In this document: in pieces, positions 23,028-31,712 of the stretch
Numbering within the stretch: the stretch's first letter is position 1
Layout of the letters: each line of letters starts with the position of its first letter
NCBI GenBank assembly: GCA_023416335.1
Contig: JAEZHY010000233.1
Location: 1-47,385, forward strand
Origin: Pseudomonadota bacterium
Lineage (GTDB): Bacteria; Desulfobacterota; Syntrophobacteria; Syntrophobacterales; Syntrophobacteraceae
DNA: 47,385 bases
Direction of reading: 5' to 3'
Program-made: the position numbers and the translations under genes
Notes under the pieces: model-generated
Databases searched by the model: none
What the model was told of the DNA's origin: nothing
The model's input: the letters and a program-made list of their open reading frames with translations, nothing else

Positions 23028-23747
23028 TCAGGACCATCGCCAAATCTTCTTTTCACGACCATCCAGGATCCAGAGCAGGAAGTCGTGCTGCTTCTGCATT
23101 TCCGCCGCACTGGAACCCTTCTTGAACAGGGCCCCCGTCGGACAGACCTGGACGCACTTGCCGCAGCTCGTACAGCTCCGGCTCGTCCCCCAGGGTTGAT
23201 TCATCCCCGCTATCACTCTGGATTGAATGCCCCGTCCTCCCATATCCAGTGTGTGCGCGCCTTCAACCTCATCGCATACGCGGTTGCAGCGGCCGCACAG
23301 AACGCACCGGTTATGATCCAGGACGTACCGTTCGTGGCTGGCATCCATCGGCAGGTCCGGACAGAGGTAGTCGTAGCGAACACTGGTCACGCCGAGCTTT
23401 GCCGCCAGGGTCTGCAATTCGCAGTTGCCGTTCTGGACGCATACCGCGCAGATGTGGTTGCGCTCGGCGAGGAGCAGTTCGATCATCTGTTGTCTGTATT
23501 TCTGGAGCTTTTCGGTATGGGTTCGAATCACCATGCCTTCAGCAACGGGTGTAACGCACGAAGCGAACAGCTTGGGGCTGCCTTCCACCTCGACAACACA
23601 GAGGCGGCACCCGCCGCGTTCGCTCAACCCCTTGAGATGGCAAAGGGTGGGAACGTCTATCCCCTGTTCTTTGATAGCGTCCAGGAGCGTGGCGTTTGCC
23701 GGGGCGCTAACGAGTTTATCGTTAATCGTAAGGGTGACAACCGACAT
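23028..23747 (-). CDS. hoxU: NAD-reducing hydrogenase electron-transfer subunit HoxU (NuoG-like)
   Basis: The 239-residue iron-sulfur protein links diaphorase and hydrogenase halves. The start at 23747 is given by a perfect 'ggagg' 7 bases upstream. Domains in order are: a [2Fe-2S] ferredoxin domain ('[15 protein letters not shown]', with another Cys near residue 60), the His-Cys3 segment '[15 protein letters not shown]' near 100, then two [4Fe-4S] motifs '[13 protein letters not shown]' and '[16 protein letters not shown]'. It corresponds to the N-terminal part of complex I NuoG. It lies 37 bp after hoxF. Confidence 0.95.
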   Translation of the reverse strand: MSVVTLTINDKLVSAPANATLLDAIKEQGIDVPTLCHLKGLSERGGCRLCVVEVEGSPKLFASCVTPVAEGMVIRTHTEKLQKYRQQMIELLLAERNHICAVCVQNGNCELQTLAAKLGVTSVRYDYLCPDLPMDASHERYVLDHNRCVLCGRCNRVCDEVEGAHTLDMGGRGIQSRVIAGMNQPWGTSRSCTSCGKCVQVCPTGALFKKGSSAAEMQKQHDFLLWILDGREKKIWRWS

Positions 23748-23784
23748 TATGGCACCTCCATCGGAGATTTGTGCTGGATAGTCA

Positions 23785-25461
23785 TCAGGCCACGGCGATC
23801 TTGAGCGGCTTTTCCGTAAACTGGCAAACGCCGGCCGGACAGTGATGGTCCCTAATGTGCGCTTCGTACTCATCCCTGAAGTAGCGCAGCGTGCTGTAAA
23901 TGGGGTTGGGAGCAGTCATGCCGAGTCCGCACAGACTGGTCTCCTTGACCATCATGCAGAGTTCCTGCAGCTTGTCGAGGTCGTCCATGGTGGCGCTTCC
24001 GTTGGTGATCTTGCCGAGGATACGGTGCATCTGAACCGTACCGCCGCGGCACGGACCACACTTTCCGCAGCTCTCGTCCATGCAAAATTCCATGAAGAAT
24101 TTCGCTACGTCGGGCATGCAGCTCTGGTCGTCCATTACGATTAGACCGCCGGAACCCATGATGGATCCCAGTCTCTGGAGGGTTTCATAGTCGATTGGCG
24201 TATCGAGGTATTCCGCCGGGATACATCCGCCCGAGGGGCCTCCGGTCTGGGCCGCTTTGAAGGGACGGCCGCCGGGGATTCCGCCGCCGATATCGAAGAC
24301 GATCTCGCGCAGGGTGATGCCGATGGGGACTTCGATCAGGCCGGTATTATTGACCTTGCCGGCGAGGGCGAAAATCTTCGCGCCCTTGCTCTTTTCCGTG
24401 CCGTGCGATGCATAAAAGTCGGCGCCCTTGCTGATGATCGTTGTAATATTGCCAAACGTTTCCACGTTGTTGATCAGGGTAGGGCCGCCCCACAGGCCGC
24501 GGTTGGCGGGATATGGCGGACGGGGAATCGGCTGTCCGCGACGTCCCATGATCGACTGCATCAGGGCCGTTTCCTCGCCGCAGACAAATGCGCCCGCGCC
24601 CATGCGGATGTCTATGCGGAAATTGAAATTGCTGTCCAGGATGCGTGCGCCAAGAAGTCCCTTGCGCTCCGCCTGGCGGATTGCTTTTTCGAGCCGCTTG
24701 GCAGCAAGAGGATACTCGCCGCGGACATAAATGTAGCCCTGGTCCGCTCCCACCGCGAATCCCGCGATCGCCATTCCTTCGAGGACCCGGTGCGGATCGG
24801 ATTCCATCAGGGTACGGTCCATGTACGCTCCGGGGTCGCCTTCATCGCCGTTTGCGACCACGTACTTGCGTTCACCCGGGGCCTTGCGCACCATGTCCCA
24901 CTTGAGACCGGTCGGAAATCCCGCCCCGCCGCGTCCGCGAAGACCGCTTTTTACCATCGACGCGCAGACCTCTTCGGGGGCCATCTCACGCAGGACCTGA
25001 CCCAGCGCGGTATAGCCTCTCCGAGCGATGTAGCTTTCGAGCTTTTCGGGGTCCACGGTGCCGCTTTCGGCGAGAACCAGTTTCTTTTGTTTCCTGAAGA
25101 AAGGCCAGTCATCCGGAATGACCTTGCTGTCCAGTTCCGGGACGAGTTGACCCTTCATATGCTTTTCGACGATCTGGGAAGCCAGGTCCGGGGTTACACC
25201 CTCATAGATGACGTCCGGCTTGCCTTCAAACTGGACTGTAACCAGAGGACCGCGGCTGCACGGGCCAAGGCACCCGGTGGCGACCGTTTCGATCTCGGTC
25301 TGCAGCCCTTCCACTTCGACAGCCTTCTTGAGGGCCTCCTCAACGGCTAGTGCTCCGGAAGAAATACAGGGAGTACTGGCACAGACGAGCAGCCGGCAGC
25401 GGAATTGCTTTTGACGGTCCAGTTCACTCTGGGCCATTTCTAAGAGTTCCTGTCGGTTCAT
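23785..25461 (-). CDS. hoxF: NAD-reducing hydrogenase diaphorase subunit HoxF (NuoF-like)
   Basis: The 558-residue flavoprotein exchanges electrons with NAD(H). The start at 25461 is preceded by 'aaggag'; a TTG 30 bases upstream is unlikely. The N-terminal 100 residues are a thioredoxin-like [2Fe-2S] domain ('[11 protein letters not shown]' ... 'CLGPCSRGP'). The NuoF core then shows the NADH/FMN segments '[16 protein letters not shown]', '[16 protein letters not shown]' and '[16 protein letters not shown]'. The C-terminal [4Fe-4S] site is '[12 protein letters not shown]' plus a Cys near 'TSLCGLG'. The last 25 residues include two further Cys ('[10 protein letters not shown]'). The architecture is that of HoxF/HydB diaphorases. 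Confidence 0.95.
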   Translation of the reverse strand: MNRQELLEMAQSELDRQKQFRCRLLVCASTPCISSGALAVEEALKKAVEVEGLQTEIETVATGCLGPCSRGPLVTVQFEGKPDVIYEGVTPDLASQIVEKHMKGQLVPELDSKVIPDDWPFFRKQKKLVLAESGTVDPEKLESYIARRGYTALGQVLREMAPEEVCASMVKSGLRGRGGAGFPTGLKWDMVRKAPGERKYVVANGDEGDPGAYMDRTLMESDPHRVLEGMAIAGFAVGADQGYIYVRGEYPLAAKRLEKAIRQAERKGLLGARILDSNFNFRIDIRMGAGAFVCGEETALMQSIMGRRGQPIPRPPYPANRGLWGGPTLINNVETFGNITTIISKGADFYASHGTEKSKGAKIFALAGKVNNTGLIEVPIGITLREIVFDIGGGIPGGRPFKAAQTGGPSGGCIPAEYLDTPIDYETLQRLGSIMGSGGLIVMDDQSCMPDVAKFFMEFCMDESCGKCGPCRGGTVQMHRILGKITNGSATMDDLDKLQELCMMVKETSLCGLGMTAPNPIYSTLRYFRDEYEAHIRDHHCPAGVCQFTEKPLKIAVA

Positions 25462-25539
25462 AACGCTGTATTCTCCTTGAGTTCTGGACAATTCACGGCG
25501 CTTTTGCCTGGAATCGATGCTGGACGAATCCGGCCACGT

Positions 25540-26106
25540 CTATGCGGTCGCGGTTTCCTCCTCGGCACCTCCACCCGTTAAGGTGGCGCCTGTGCCAAGA
25601 GAGCCGCCGGAAAGGACCATTTTGATCTTCTCGACCGCGGTCTCCGGACTCTCTTTTCCAAGTACCTGGTTCTCGAATACAACCACAGGCGCAAGGCCGC
25701 AGCACCCAAGGCAGCGGGTCGTAGTCAGGGTCAACTCGCCGTCGGGAGTCGTCTGACCCGGTTCAAGACCGTACTCTTTCGAAATCGCATCGACTATCTC
25801 ATTTGCCCGCCCGACATAGCAGGCCGTTCCGAGACAAACGATGGCATTGTGCTTTCCCTGCGGTTTGAGGGAAAAGAAATGATAGAAAGTGGCGACTCCA
25901 TAAACCCAACTGAACGGCAGCTTGAGCTGCCTTGCGATGTAGATCATCACCTCTTCGGGCAAATACCCGAACGCTTCCTGTGCCGAGGTGAGGACCTCAA
26001 TCAGCGCGTCTTGCTTGTACTGCTGTCTTTTCAACACGCGATCGATGCCCTTGTAACGGGGATCCTTCCCGTTGTCGGCGCTCTTTTTTGGACTGGCTTC
26101 AGGCAT
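25540..26106 (-). CDS. hoxE: NAD-reducing hydrogenase subunit HoxE (NuoE-like)
   Basis: This 188-residue thioredoxin-like [2Fe-2S] protein is the first gene of the hydrogenase operon. Cluster ligands are in '[10 protein letters not shown]' and '[15 protein letters not shown]', the usual C-x4-C ... C-x3-C spacing. The N-terminal helical part has '[19 protein letters not shown]', standard for NuoE proteins. The start at 26106 is chosen because 'ggagg' lies 8 bases upstream; the ATG at 26121 overlaps that site. The final 20 residues are Gly/Thr/Glu-rich and probably disordered. The subunit completes the five-gene HoxEFUYH set. Confidence 0.93.
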   Translation of the reverse strand: MPEASPKKSADNGKDPRYKGIDRVLKRQQYKQDALIEVLTSAQEAFGYLPEEVMIYIARQLKLPFSWVYGVATFYHFFSLKPQGKHNAIVCLGTACYVGRANEIVDAISKEYGLEPGQTTPDGELTLTTTRCLGCCGLAPVVVFENQVLGKESPETAVEKIKMVLSGGSLGTGATLTGGGAEEETATA

Positions 26107-26446
26107 AACATTTTCCTCCATTTACCAGCGCAGTGAGGGGGTGAGAAGCAGATAATACCAGACCAACGATTAAAACAGACATTCAGCCAAGACGTGCAAG
26201 ATTTTCGGGGCCGGACAGGCCGCCTGCACGCAATTCCGGCAAGGGCTGGGGCCATAAAGCACAAATCGGCAGCTCGCCTCCATGATACCATGTAACGATT
26301 TTCACATGAAGGTGCCTGCCTCCCCATCCTACCATTCCGCTTGCGCGACTCTTAGCGCGAAAGCAGTGAAACCTGTAACCATATATCTAAAAACGCCAAG
26401 GCGGCGAAAGCTCCAATTTTGCAATGAGCTTAACAGGTTGGCATTC

Positions 26447-26475
26447 AGCCTAAAGAAATTCCTGTTTCAAGTCAA
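26447..26475 (-). promoter_or_regulatory. Weak candidate sigma-70 promoter for the hox operon
   Basis: On the minus strand TTGACT (26475-26470), 17 bases, then TAGGCT (26452-26447). The -35 is good and the -10 matches only half of the consensus. It would give a leader of about 340 bases before hoxE, in which I see no known riboswitch. No better candidate closer to the gene was found by eye. Confidence 0.25.
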
Positions 26476-26782
26476 GAGATTTTTTTAACAAGCTGGGCCT
26501 GTGAAATTTTAATCATTGCTTACAAGTAGTTAGCTATATTGATGAAGAAAACGGAGAAAATAATTTCCGTGCCAAAAAATTCTGCACAACAGGCGGATTT
26601 AGAAATAAGTTGCCGAACTTATACAAAAATACGAATGGCGAGAGCGGTTTTTACCTGATCCATAAGTATCCTGGCTGTTGTGCATTTTAGTTGCAGCCCC
26701 GGGAACACCGCCAGCCTCCCGTCCAACCTGGGGAAGGTTTCCCATTCTGAACGCAAGGGGCTTTTAATGGATATTTTCCTTT

Positions 26783-26801
26783 GGGTAAAGTATTATTACC
26801 C
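26783..26801. promoter_or_regulatory. Palindrome upstream of the ATPase gene (possible operator)
   Basis: GGGTAA (26783-26788) and TTACCC (26796-26801) are separated by 'agtatta'; the pair is centred about 65 bases before the ATG at 26859. The symmetry and 19-base length suit a dimeric repressor site, or a small hairpin in the leader. No T run follows. The binding protein is unknown. Confidence 0.35.
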
Positions 26802-26858
26802 TAAGAAGGTGGGGGAAATAACGGTAACGAAAGCATCCAGAAGAGAGGACCGAAGCTC

Positions 26859-27566
26859 ATGGTTGACGAAAGCGCGGTTTGCCTGAAAGATTTCGATTTT
26901 GAGAAAATACCGGTCAGCCGGCTCGAGCCCGGGGAACTGGGAGTTCTTATGGCCCGGGCTGGAGCCGGAAAGACGGCCTGGCTGACGCAACTGTCGATAG
27001 GGTACCTCCTCCGCGGCGGACCTGTACTCCACGTGTGCGTGGACATTGTCCCCGACAAGGTCAAAGTGTGGTATCACGAACTTCTGCGGAACCTCTTTGC
27101 GCAGCAGCCGGGATGCAGTATCCAGGACCTGCAGCATAAGGTGGAGCCGCGCCGCTTCATTATGTCCTTTTTGAACCAGACGTTCAGCCCGGAGAAGCTG
27201 GAAACGAGTATTGAAAACCTGCAGAAGCAGGCCGGGTTCCAGCCGTCGTTGATCATTCTTGACGGACTTGATTTCGAGCGCAACGACCGGACGGTCTTCG
27301 AAGGAATTCACGGCCTGGCCGGGAAATACTCGGTGCCGATCTGGCTTTCCGCGACTATGCACAGGCATATCACCGATGAGAACGAAAGGGGTGTTCCCCA
27401 TCCGGCCGGCACAGTAGACGATCTGTTTTCTTCCATACTGATGCTCATTCCGGAAGGAGACAGCCTGCGGCTCAAGATTCTCAAGGAAAAGGACAAGCAC
27501 AACCAGGTCGATTCGGAGTTCCTGCTTGACCCGAATACTTTTCTGCTTTTGAAAAAATCGCGCTGA
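26859..27566 (+). CDS. RecA/KaiC-like P-loop ATPase, function unknown
   Basis: This is a 235-residue cytosolic protein. The Walker A motif is 'MARAGAGKTAWL' near residue 31-42, followed by 'LSIGYLLRGGPVLHVCVDI' as in DnaB/KaiC-type ATPases. Walker B is 'PSLIILDGLDFE' near residue 130. A sensor-like 'VPIWLSATMHRH' follows and then 'GTVDDLFSSILMLIPEGD'. It is shorter than RadA or KaiC and lacks their extra domains. The ATG is preceded by 'gagg' at a long 10-11 base spacing. It lies 109 bp before an unrecognised helical protein with which it may form a unit, and diverges from the hydrogenase operon. The substrate is unknown. Confidence 0.8.
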   Translation: MVDESAVCLKDFDFEKIPVSRLEPGELGVLMARAGAGKTAWLTQLSIGYLLRGGPVLHVCVDIVPDKVKVWYHELLRNLFAQQPGCSIQDLQHKVEPRRFIMSFLNQTFSPEKLETSIENLQKQAGFQPSLIILDGLDFERNDRTVFEGIHGLAGKYSVPIWLSATMHRHITDENERGVPHPAGTVDDLFSSILMLIPEGDSLRLKILKEKDKHNQVDSEFLLDPNTFLLLKKSR

Positions 27567-27675
27567 GGCGGGCAGGCCGGTCCCGGGAGCATTACCTTCA
27601 CCGGTGGGTGGGGGTTTTGCGCTCCCTTGATTGAAAACCGCGGACATGTGCTGCCGGCAGGGTTGACCTCCCTTG

Positions 27676-28389
27676 ATGGAAGATGATTTAGTCACAAGCC
27701 TGACGCGACAGGTCAAAGAAGAGGTTATCGAGAATTACGTCCTGGAGCGTCGCCTGATCGAGCTTCAAATCGAGCATCTGAAGGAGCAGGCGGGGGAAAC
27801 GCGTGCCCGCGCTCAAATGACGGGTGAACGGCTGTCCATGCTGGCTTTGCTCATGGTCGGTGCGCCGATGCAGACCAGACTGAGAGAGCTTCTCGGTATC
27901 GGTATCGGCTGTTTCTGGACGGGATGCCTGGAAGAGCGGTCCGGCCGGAAAACGCCGGATCTTCAGGTTCGAGCGCTGACCTTGCAGGGCAGATACCGAA
28001 AGCTGGTGCTCCAATCCTATCTGCGTCTGTATCAACGGATGAGAGAGTATCGCGCTCTCTATGAAGATGTCGCCGCAGAGTGCGACGCGGTAAACAGGAA
28101 TATCGAATCCTTCGGGAAAAATTTCGACCTGCTGGCTATTCTTAATTTCCTGAGAAACCTTGATTTGCAGGGGCTGGAGAAGAAGAAGATCCTGGGAGAG
28201 AACTTCACCGCGAGAGAAATGGCGGAACTGGACAAGAATCTCTATATCCGTACCATTCCCCTGAAAAAACTCGAAATGCCGACACCTCTCGACCTCCCTT
28301 CGCCCGTTGCCGTCGAAGATAAGCTTACCCGGCTTGCCAATGACGTCTTCCGGAAGCACGGCGGAGAGGTAAAGAGTATTCTTAAGTAA
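27676..28389 (+). CDS. Hypothetical helical protein (next to the P-loop ATPase)
   Basis: A 237-residue protein I do not recognise. It is dominated by Leu/Glu/Arg-rich helices, with heptad-like spacing at residues 15-55 ('ENYVLERRLIELQIEHLKEQ') and again at about 100-150, so coiled coils are likely. A less polar segment with Gly and Cys ('GAPMQTRLRELLGIGIGCFW') lies near residue 65-85. No signal peptide is present. There is no good ribosome binding site before the ATG, nor before the TTG one codon upstream. The gene follows the RecA-like ATPase by 109 bp on the same strand. A shared function is suggested by position only. Confidence 0.7.
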   Translation: MEDDLVTSLTRQVKEEVIENYVLERRLIELQIEHLKEQAGETRARAQMTGERLSMLALLMVGAPMQTRLRELLGIGIGCFWTGCLEERSGRKTPDLQVRALTLQGRYRKLVLQSYLRLYQRMREYRALYEDVAAECDAVNRNIESFGKNFDLLAILNFLRNLDLQGLEKKKILGENFTAREMAELDKNLYIRTIPLKKLEMPTPLDLPSPVAVEDKLTRLANDVFRKHGGEVKSILK

Positions 28390-28548
28390 ATGGGCTCCAG
28401 CCCGCTTTTCGGCATTTCTTTTCGGTGTCTTCCTGCCGCATTAAATTCCCGTTTTTGGTTAATTTGCTTTGACGCTTGTGCCGGTTTCGGTATATCTCTC
28501 CCAAGTTAAATTTAGAATCAGGAAGATCTTCGGTTTCGGGAGGACAGG

Positions 28549-29604
28549 TTGGTAAGGATAGCAACAAAGAAGAGATTCTGGTTTGCTGCGATCTTTGGCC
28601 TGGCCGTCCTGTTCTATACGATAAAACATGCAGACCTGGGAAAACTCGCGCAGCACCTCGGCGACATCAGTCCGCTTTGGGGGGCCGTGGTAGTTGCTGC
28701 CGCTTTCGTCAGCTACGCCTGCATAGCGGGTGTCCTTCAGAAGCTGCTCCAGGGAATCGGACGGCCGTTGCCCTTCGGTTCCTGTTTTAAAATTTCACTC
28801 CTCTCGACCACCCTCAACTACCTGATGTCGGTGGCGGGATTGAGCGGAGTAGCTGCCAAGGTCTACCTTCTTTCACGGGAAGACATCCCTCCCAGCAACA
28901 CGCTTTCCGTGTCCATCATTCACGGCTTCCTCACGAACACAATCGCGGTTCTCTTCATTTATCTCGGGTTCTTCTATCTCTACAGCCAGCACGAAATGAC
29001 GGGCAGGAGCCAGGAAGTCGGGATCGTTATCCTCATAGTAGCCTTCATAATGACCTGGCTCACGATTCAAACGATAGTGCATGAAAAATTCCGAAAAAGA
29101 GTCTGGCGCATCGGTTTCGACACAGTTACGGCAATATGCCGGAAGCTGGGCAAATCACACTGGATCGGGCAGGAAAGGGCGGAAGCCTTCTTCCAGAATT
29201 TCAACGACAGCCTGAACATGATCATGAAAAGAAGCGGCATACTGCTGTTTCCCGCATCCCTCGCTCTGCTGGACTGGCTCTTCATGTTCCTGTGCCTGAA
29301 GTTTTCGTTCATCGCAATCAACTATCCCGTGAGCAACCAGGTTCTGATGGTCGGATTCTCGATAGGCCTCTTTATGAGCCTCTTTTCCCTTACTCCCGCA
29401 TCGATCGGGCTTATGGAAGGTTCAATGGCGGGATCGTTCTACCTGATGGGACTCGATTACGAATACTCCCTCCTGGCTACCCTCATTTATCGGATCACCT
29501 ACTATTTCTTGCCGATAATTGCGAGCGTCTTCTTCTTCCGGCATTTTTTCCCTTCCGCGCCAAAACGCTCCGAATCCGAGCAGGAATACCACGAGGAACA
29601 ATAA
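28549..29604 (+). CDS. Lysylphosphatidylglycerol synthase-type (UPF0104/YbhN) integral membrane protein
   Basis: A 351-residue inner-membrane protein with about eight hydrophobic spans. It has the layout of the flippase-like half of MprF and the stand-alone UPF0104 proteins: 'LLSTTLNYLMSVAGLSGVAA' near residue 85-105, the conserved small-residue motif shared by the family, and 'LFSLTPASIGLMEGSMAG' near residue 285, the family's second signature. No soluble synthase domain follows, so it cannot aminoacylate lipids by itself. A role in lipid or polyprenyl-linked substrate flipping is possible. The TTG start is supported by 'gggagg' 5 bases upstream. It is a lone gene. Confidence 0.88.
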   Translation: MVRIATKKRFWFAAIFGLAVLFYTIKHADLGKLAQHLGDISPLWGAVVVAAAFVSYACIAGVLQKLLQGIGRPLPFGSCFKISLLSTTLNYLMSVAGLSGVAAKVYLLSREDIPPSNTLSVSIIHGFLTNTIAVLFIYLGFFYLYSQHEMTGRSQEVGIVILIVAFIMTWLTIQTIVHEKFRKRVWRIGFDTVTAICRKLGKSHWIGQERAEAFFQNFNDSLNMIMKRSGILLFPASLALLDWLFMFLCLKFSFIAINYPVSNQVLMVGFSIGLFMSLFSLTPASIGLMEGSMAGSFYLMGLDYEYSLLATLIYRITYYFLPIIASVFFFRHFFPSAPKRSESEQEYHEEQ

Positions 29605-30118
29605 CTTAAACCAGTTGCAGTAGTTGAGAAACGCCCTGGTTTCCAGGCTCCGGGGGCTGTTGCCCAGCTTGCAGACAAGCTGCCTGATGGGTTTTTGGCA
29701 GGAAAGTCTCCGACATCGTCATCCCCGCAGTGTATTTGAGCCGGGATCCAGCGTAGCCGCCGCGCCGGCGCGGTTTGGACGAGCTCGAAACTTCGATCCT
29801 GAAATGGAGAGCCACTTAAGAGGAGAACGGGAGTGGGGAGGGTGGGGGAGCGAAGCGCGGTCCGGTTTTTCGGGTGCCCACCGTCCGGCCGGCCTGATAA
29901 AGGTTTGTTCCAAGAGGATGAACGGCGGACACGATGGAGCCCAATGTTGTTACTTTAATGACTCCGTCCGGCAGGCCAGGTATTTTGGACGTATACTGTC
30001 GATCCCCCGGAGATTTCGCTGTTTTGCCTTTTGCGCTCACGCGCACGTACACCAGTCGGTGCCGGTCCTTCTTGTTTTCGGCCGCCCGGCACAAACAGAA
30101 CGTACCGGATACTATCCG

Positions 30119-30198
30119 GCCTGCCGGGGCGGGGTTCCCAAGGCGGACCTCATTGGCGTCAACTTAAGCGAGTCGAGTTGTTATTGCGCTGAAAGCGC
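30119..30198 (+). repeat. Dispersed repeat F, copy 2
   Basis: Colinear with 9957-10036: 'gcctgccggg', 'ggggttcccaag', 'ctcattggcgtcaacttaag', 'cgagttgtta', 'ttgcgctgaaagcgc'. The 3' hairpin is kept although its loop bases differ (gctgaaagc versus gctttcagc), which suggests selection or mechanism acting on structure. Confidence 0.65.
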
Positions 30199-30209
30199 TA
30201 ACTAATTTC

Positions 30210-30397
30210 AGCCCGGGGTCAGCGGAGCGCCACCCCGGGAGAGGATCGGCAGCATCCAACTACGTCTACCCTGAAGGGGTTAAATAAGAATGGCTCCGAA
30301 CCCTAAAGGGTTGATGGTTTCTATGTAACCCTTTAAGGGTAAAGGGGTAATGATGTGTTGCCCGATTCCCAGGGTGGCGCTCCGCTGACCCTGGGCT
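30210..30397. repeat. Inverted-repeat element, REP doublet / MITE-like
   Basis: The left arm 'agcccggggtcagcggagcg' (30210-30229, continuing 'ccaccccggg') is matched by the reverse complement of the right arm at 30368-30397 ('cccagggtggcgctccgctg' and on), about 27 of 30 positions. Each arm is itself a near palindrome. The roughly 130-base interior has further short symmetrical pieces ('aaccctaaagggttg', 'aaccctttaagggt', 'accctgaaggggt'). This layout fits REP doublets moved by RAYT-type transposases. No transposase gene is in the window. Confidence 0.65.
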
Positions 30398-30508
30398 ATT
30401 CCTATTTTGCCCCTTCAGGGCAGGGAATCTCCCAATCGTTCCATCTCGAAGCTTTTCAATCCCTTTTTGCTAAAGTGGACGGCAATGAGCTCCTGCTTGG
30501 GAATCTCG

Positions 30509-30701
30509 TTGGGAAGCTCCAGCTCGCTCTTGCAAAAGCCGCGCTTATCGTTCAGCGTTCACCTTTCCGACAGAATTGCATATGATTTCGGTGAATTAGA
30601 TTTGTTTGCCGCTTGGTTGAGGAGCCGATCTGCGGAAAATGGCGGGGTGGACGGGGCCGTTCCCGGGCAACTCGTCGCTCCGGGGGCCGGGGTTCCCAAG
30701 G
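30509..30701 (+). repeat. Composite dispersed repeat E, copy 2
   Basis: Second copy of the block at 893-1086, same orientation and landmarks ('ttccgacagaattgc', 'tatgatttcggtg', 'tggttgaggagccgatctgc', 'gtggacggggccgttcc'). It is followed, as there, by a 'ttcccaagg' segment and repeat D. Divergence is roughly one base in eight by eye. Confidence 0.75.
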
Positions 30702-30741
30702 CGGACCTTGGGAACCATCGAATGGCTTCCAGAGCCCGGCT

Positions 30742-30885
30742 TCGTCATTCCGACCCTTCTCTTCGATCAGGACAAGTTCACATCGGAATCCAGGCTTCCA
30801 GGCGGATTAATTGTGAATCCGAGACCCTAAAAACCCTGGTTCCCGGCTCAAAAGCGCTGCCGGGATGACGGGATTGGGGGCTCCG
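30742..30885 (+). repeat. Dispersed intergenic repeat D, long forward copy
   Basis: From 'cgtcattccgacccttctct' to 'gccgggatgacgggattggg'. It is the best match to the inverted copy at 625-767, including the internal 'ttcgatcaggacaagttcac' and 'ggcggattaat'. It ends 39 bases before the stop codon of the convergent Fe-S protein gene. Confidence 0.7.
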
Positions 30886-30923
30886 TGGCGAGGATCCGTG
30901 AGGTTCGTTTCCTGCCGGCGATT

Positions 30924-31697
30924 TTACGGCGCCATATAGCTGCAGGGGACTTCGCAGGAGCACTTTCCGCAAACGTCCACGAGCGGAAGATCGTCGAAAT
31001 GGGCATCGTTTCTGAGGCACTGGGCGTAGCAGGCATGGCGGTCGAAGGGAGATCCCGGAAGGGTCAACGCCCCGTAGGTGCATTTGGAATAACAAGCCAG
31101 GCATTCCCGGCCGGCTTTTTCGAGGCAGAATTCGCGATTCGGGCGCGGTGTCGGGGCGATCGGCATCGAGGTGACCAGGCTTCCGAGCCGCCCGCAGCAA
31201 CCCGAGGGGGTGATCAGGATATGATGCAGGCCGAAGGTCCCGAGGCCTGCTATGTAGCCGAGGTGTTTGTGGGACCAGAGGCTGATCAGTTTTTGCTCAT
31301 CGAAATTGTGGGTCGCCGGCGTAACCGCCGCTTTATAACCCAAGCGCTCCAAAGCCCGCTGGAGGTGTGCGTTTATCTCCAGGATAAGTTCATTTGTTTT
31401 GAAATAGAGTACCGCCCAGCTACGGGCGCAGTTCTCTCCCGCCGCGTCGTTCTCCCGTCCGTATTCGGGCCGAAACGGCAGGTAATAGACAATTACCGAC
31501 TCGGCTTCGGGCAGCAGGTCCCGGGGCATTGCGTGGGCGGGATCGACAGCTTTCTTCAGCGCCTTCATTAGCGGATCGCGCGGGGATGCGCACGCGACCA
31601 GCGGATCGCGCCAGACATCGATTCCCTTTTGTTTTTTCCACTCTTCGATGAAACCGGCGATCTCGGCGCGGATAAACTCGAGCCCGTTCTCAACCAT
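30924..31697 (-). CDS. 4Fe-4S protein, epoxyqueuosine reductase (QueG)-like
   Basis: A 257-residue cytosolic iron-sulfur protein. The C-terminal half shows 'GTFGLHHILITPSGCCGRLG' and 'CLACYSKCTYGAL', a Cys-x2-Cys-x3-Cys cluster motif, then 'DRHACYAQC' and 'VCGKCSCEVPC', a second cluster. The order 'GLGTFGLH.ILIT...G...R.GSL' is shared with QueG and related ferredoxin-like proteins, but the protein is shorter (QueG is about 350-380) and the cobalamin-side N-terminal motifs are not clear. It is therefore better called a QueG-like protein of unknown substrate. 'gagag' lies 6 bases before the ATG. The gene follows the lipoprotein gene by 15 bp, probably in one operon. Confidence 0.82.
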   Translation of the reverse strand: MVENGLEFIRAEIAGFIEEWKKQKGIDVWRDPLVACASPRDPLMKALKKAVDPAHAMPRDLLPEAESVIVYYLPFRPEYGRENDAAGENCARSWAVLYFKTNELILEINAHLQRALERLGYKAAVTPATHNFDEQKLISLWSHKHLGYIAGLGTFGLHHILITPSGCCGRLGSLVTSMPIAPTPRPNREFCLEKAGRECLACYSKCTYGALTLPGSPFDRHACYAQCLRNDAHFDDLPLVDVCGKCSCEVPCSYMAP

Positions 31698-31712
31698 TCT
31701 GTTCTCTCGATG

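Larger units (their letters stand above)
26107..26858. other. Intergenic region between divergent hydrogenase and ATPase genes
   Basis: About 750 bases without a supported gene. The middle (26480-26650) is clearly more AT-rich than the flanking coding DNA, as expected of a regulatory region. It holds a possible sigma-70 promoter toward hoxE (26447-26475) and a palindrome near the plus-strand gene (26783-26801). A 'ggcacg' motif on the minus strand near 26570 resembles half of a sigma-54 promoter only. Confidence 0.5.
29605..30923. other. Gene-free repeat island
   Basis: About 1.3 kb without a supported gene. In order it holds a D-type fragment (29714-29755), a C-associated segment (29835-29900), repeat F copy 2 (30119-30198), a REP-doublet-like inverted repeat (30210-30397), composite block E copy 2 (30509-30701) and repeat D (30742-30885). 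Several of these match the 0.6-1.3 kb and 10 kb regions. Frames of up to about 190 codons here cross these repeats and change register, so none is called. Confidence 0.65.

Noticed and set aside
26568..26591. Sigma-54 promoter for the hox operon on the minus strand
   Set aside because: A TTGGCACG-like -24 half is present but the -12 half reads TTAT instead of TTGC at the required spacing.
29624..30205. Possible 193-residue protein in the 30-kb repeat island
   Set aside because: It crosses repeat F and other fragments that appear elsewhere in different frames, so the open frame is incidental.
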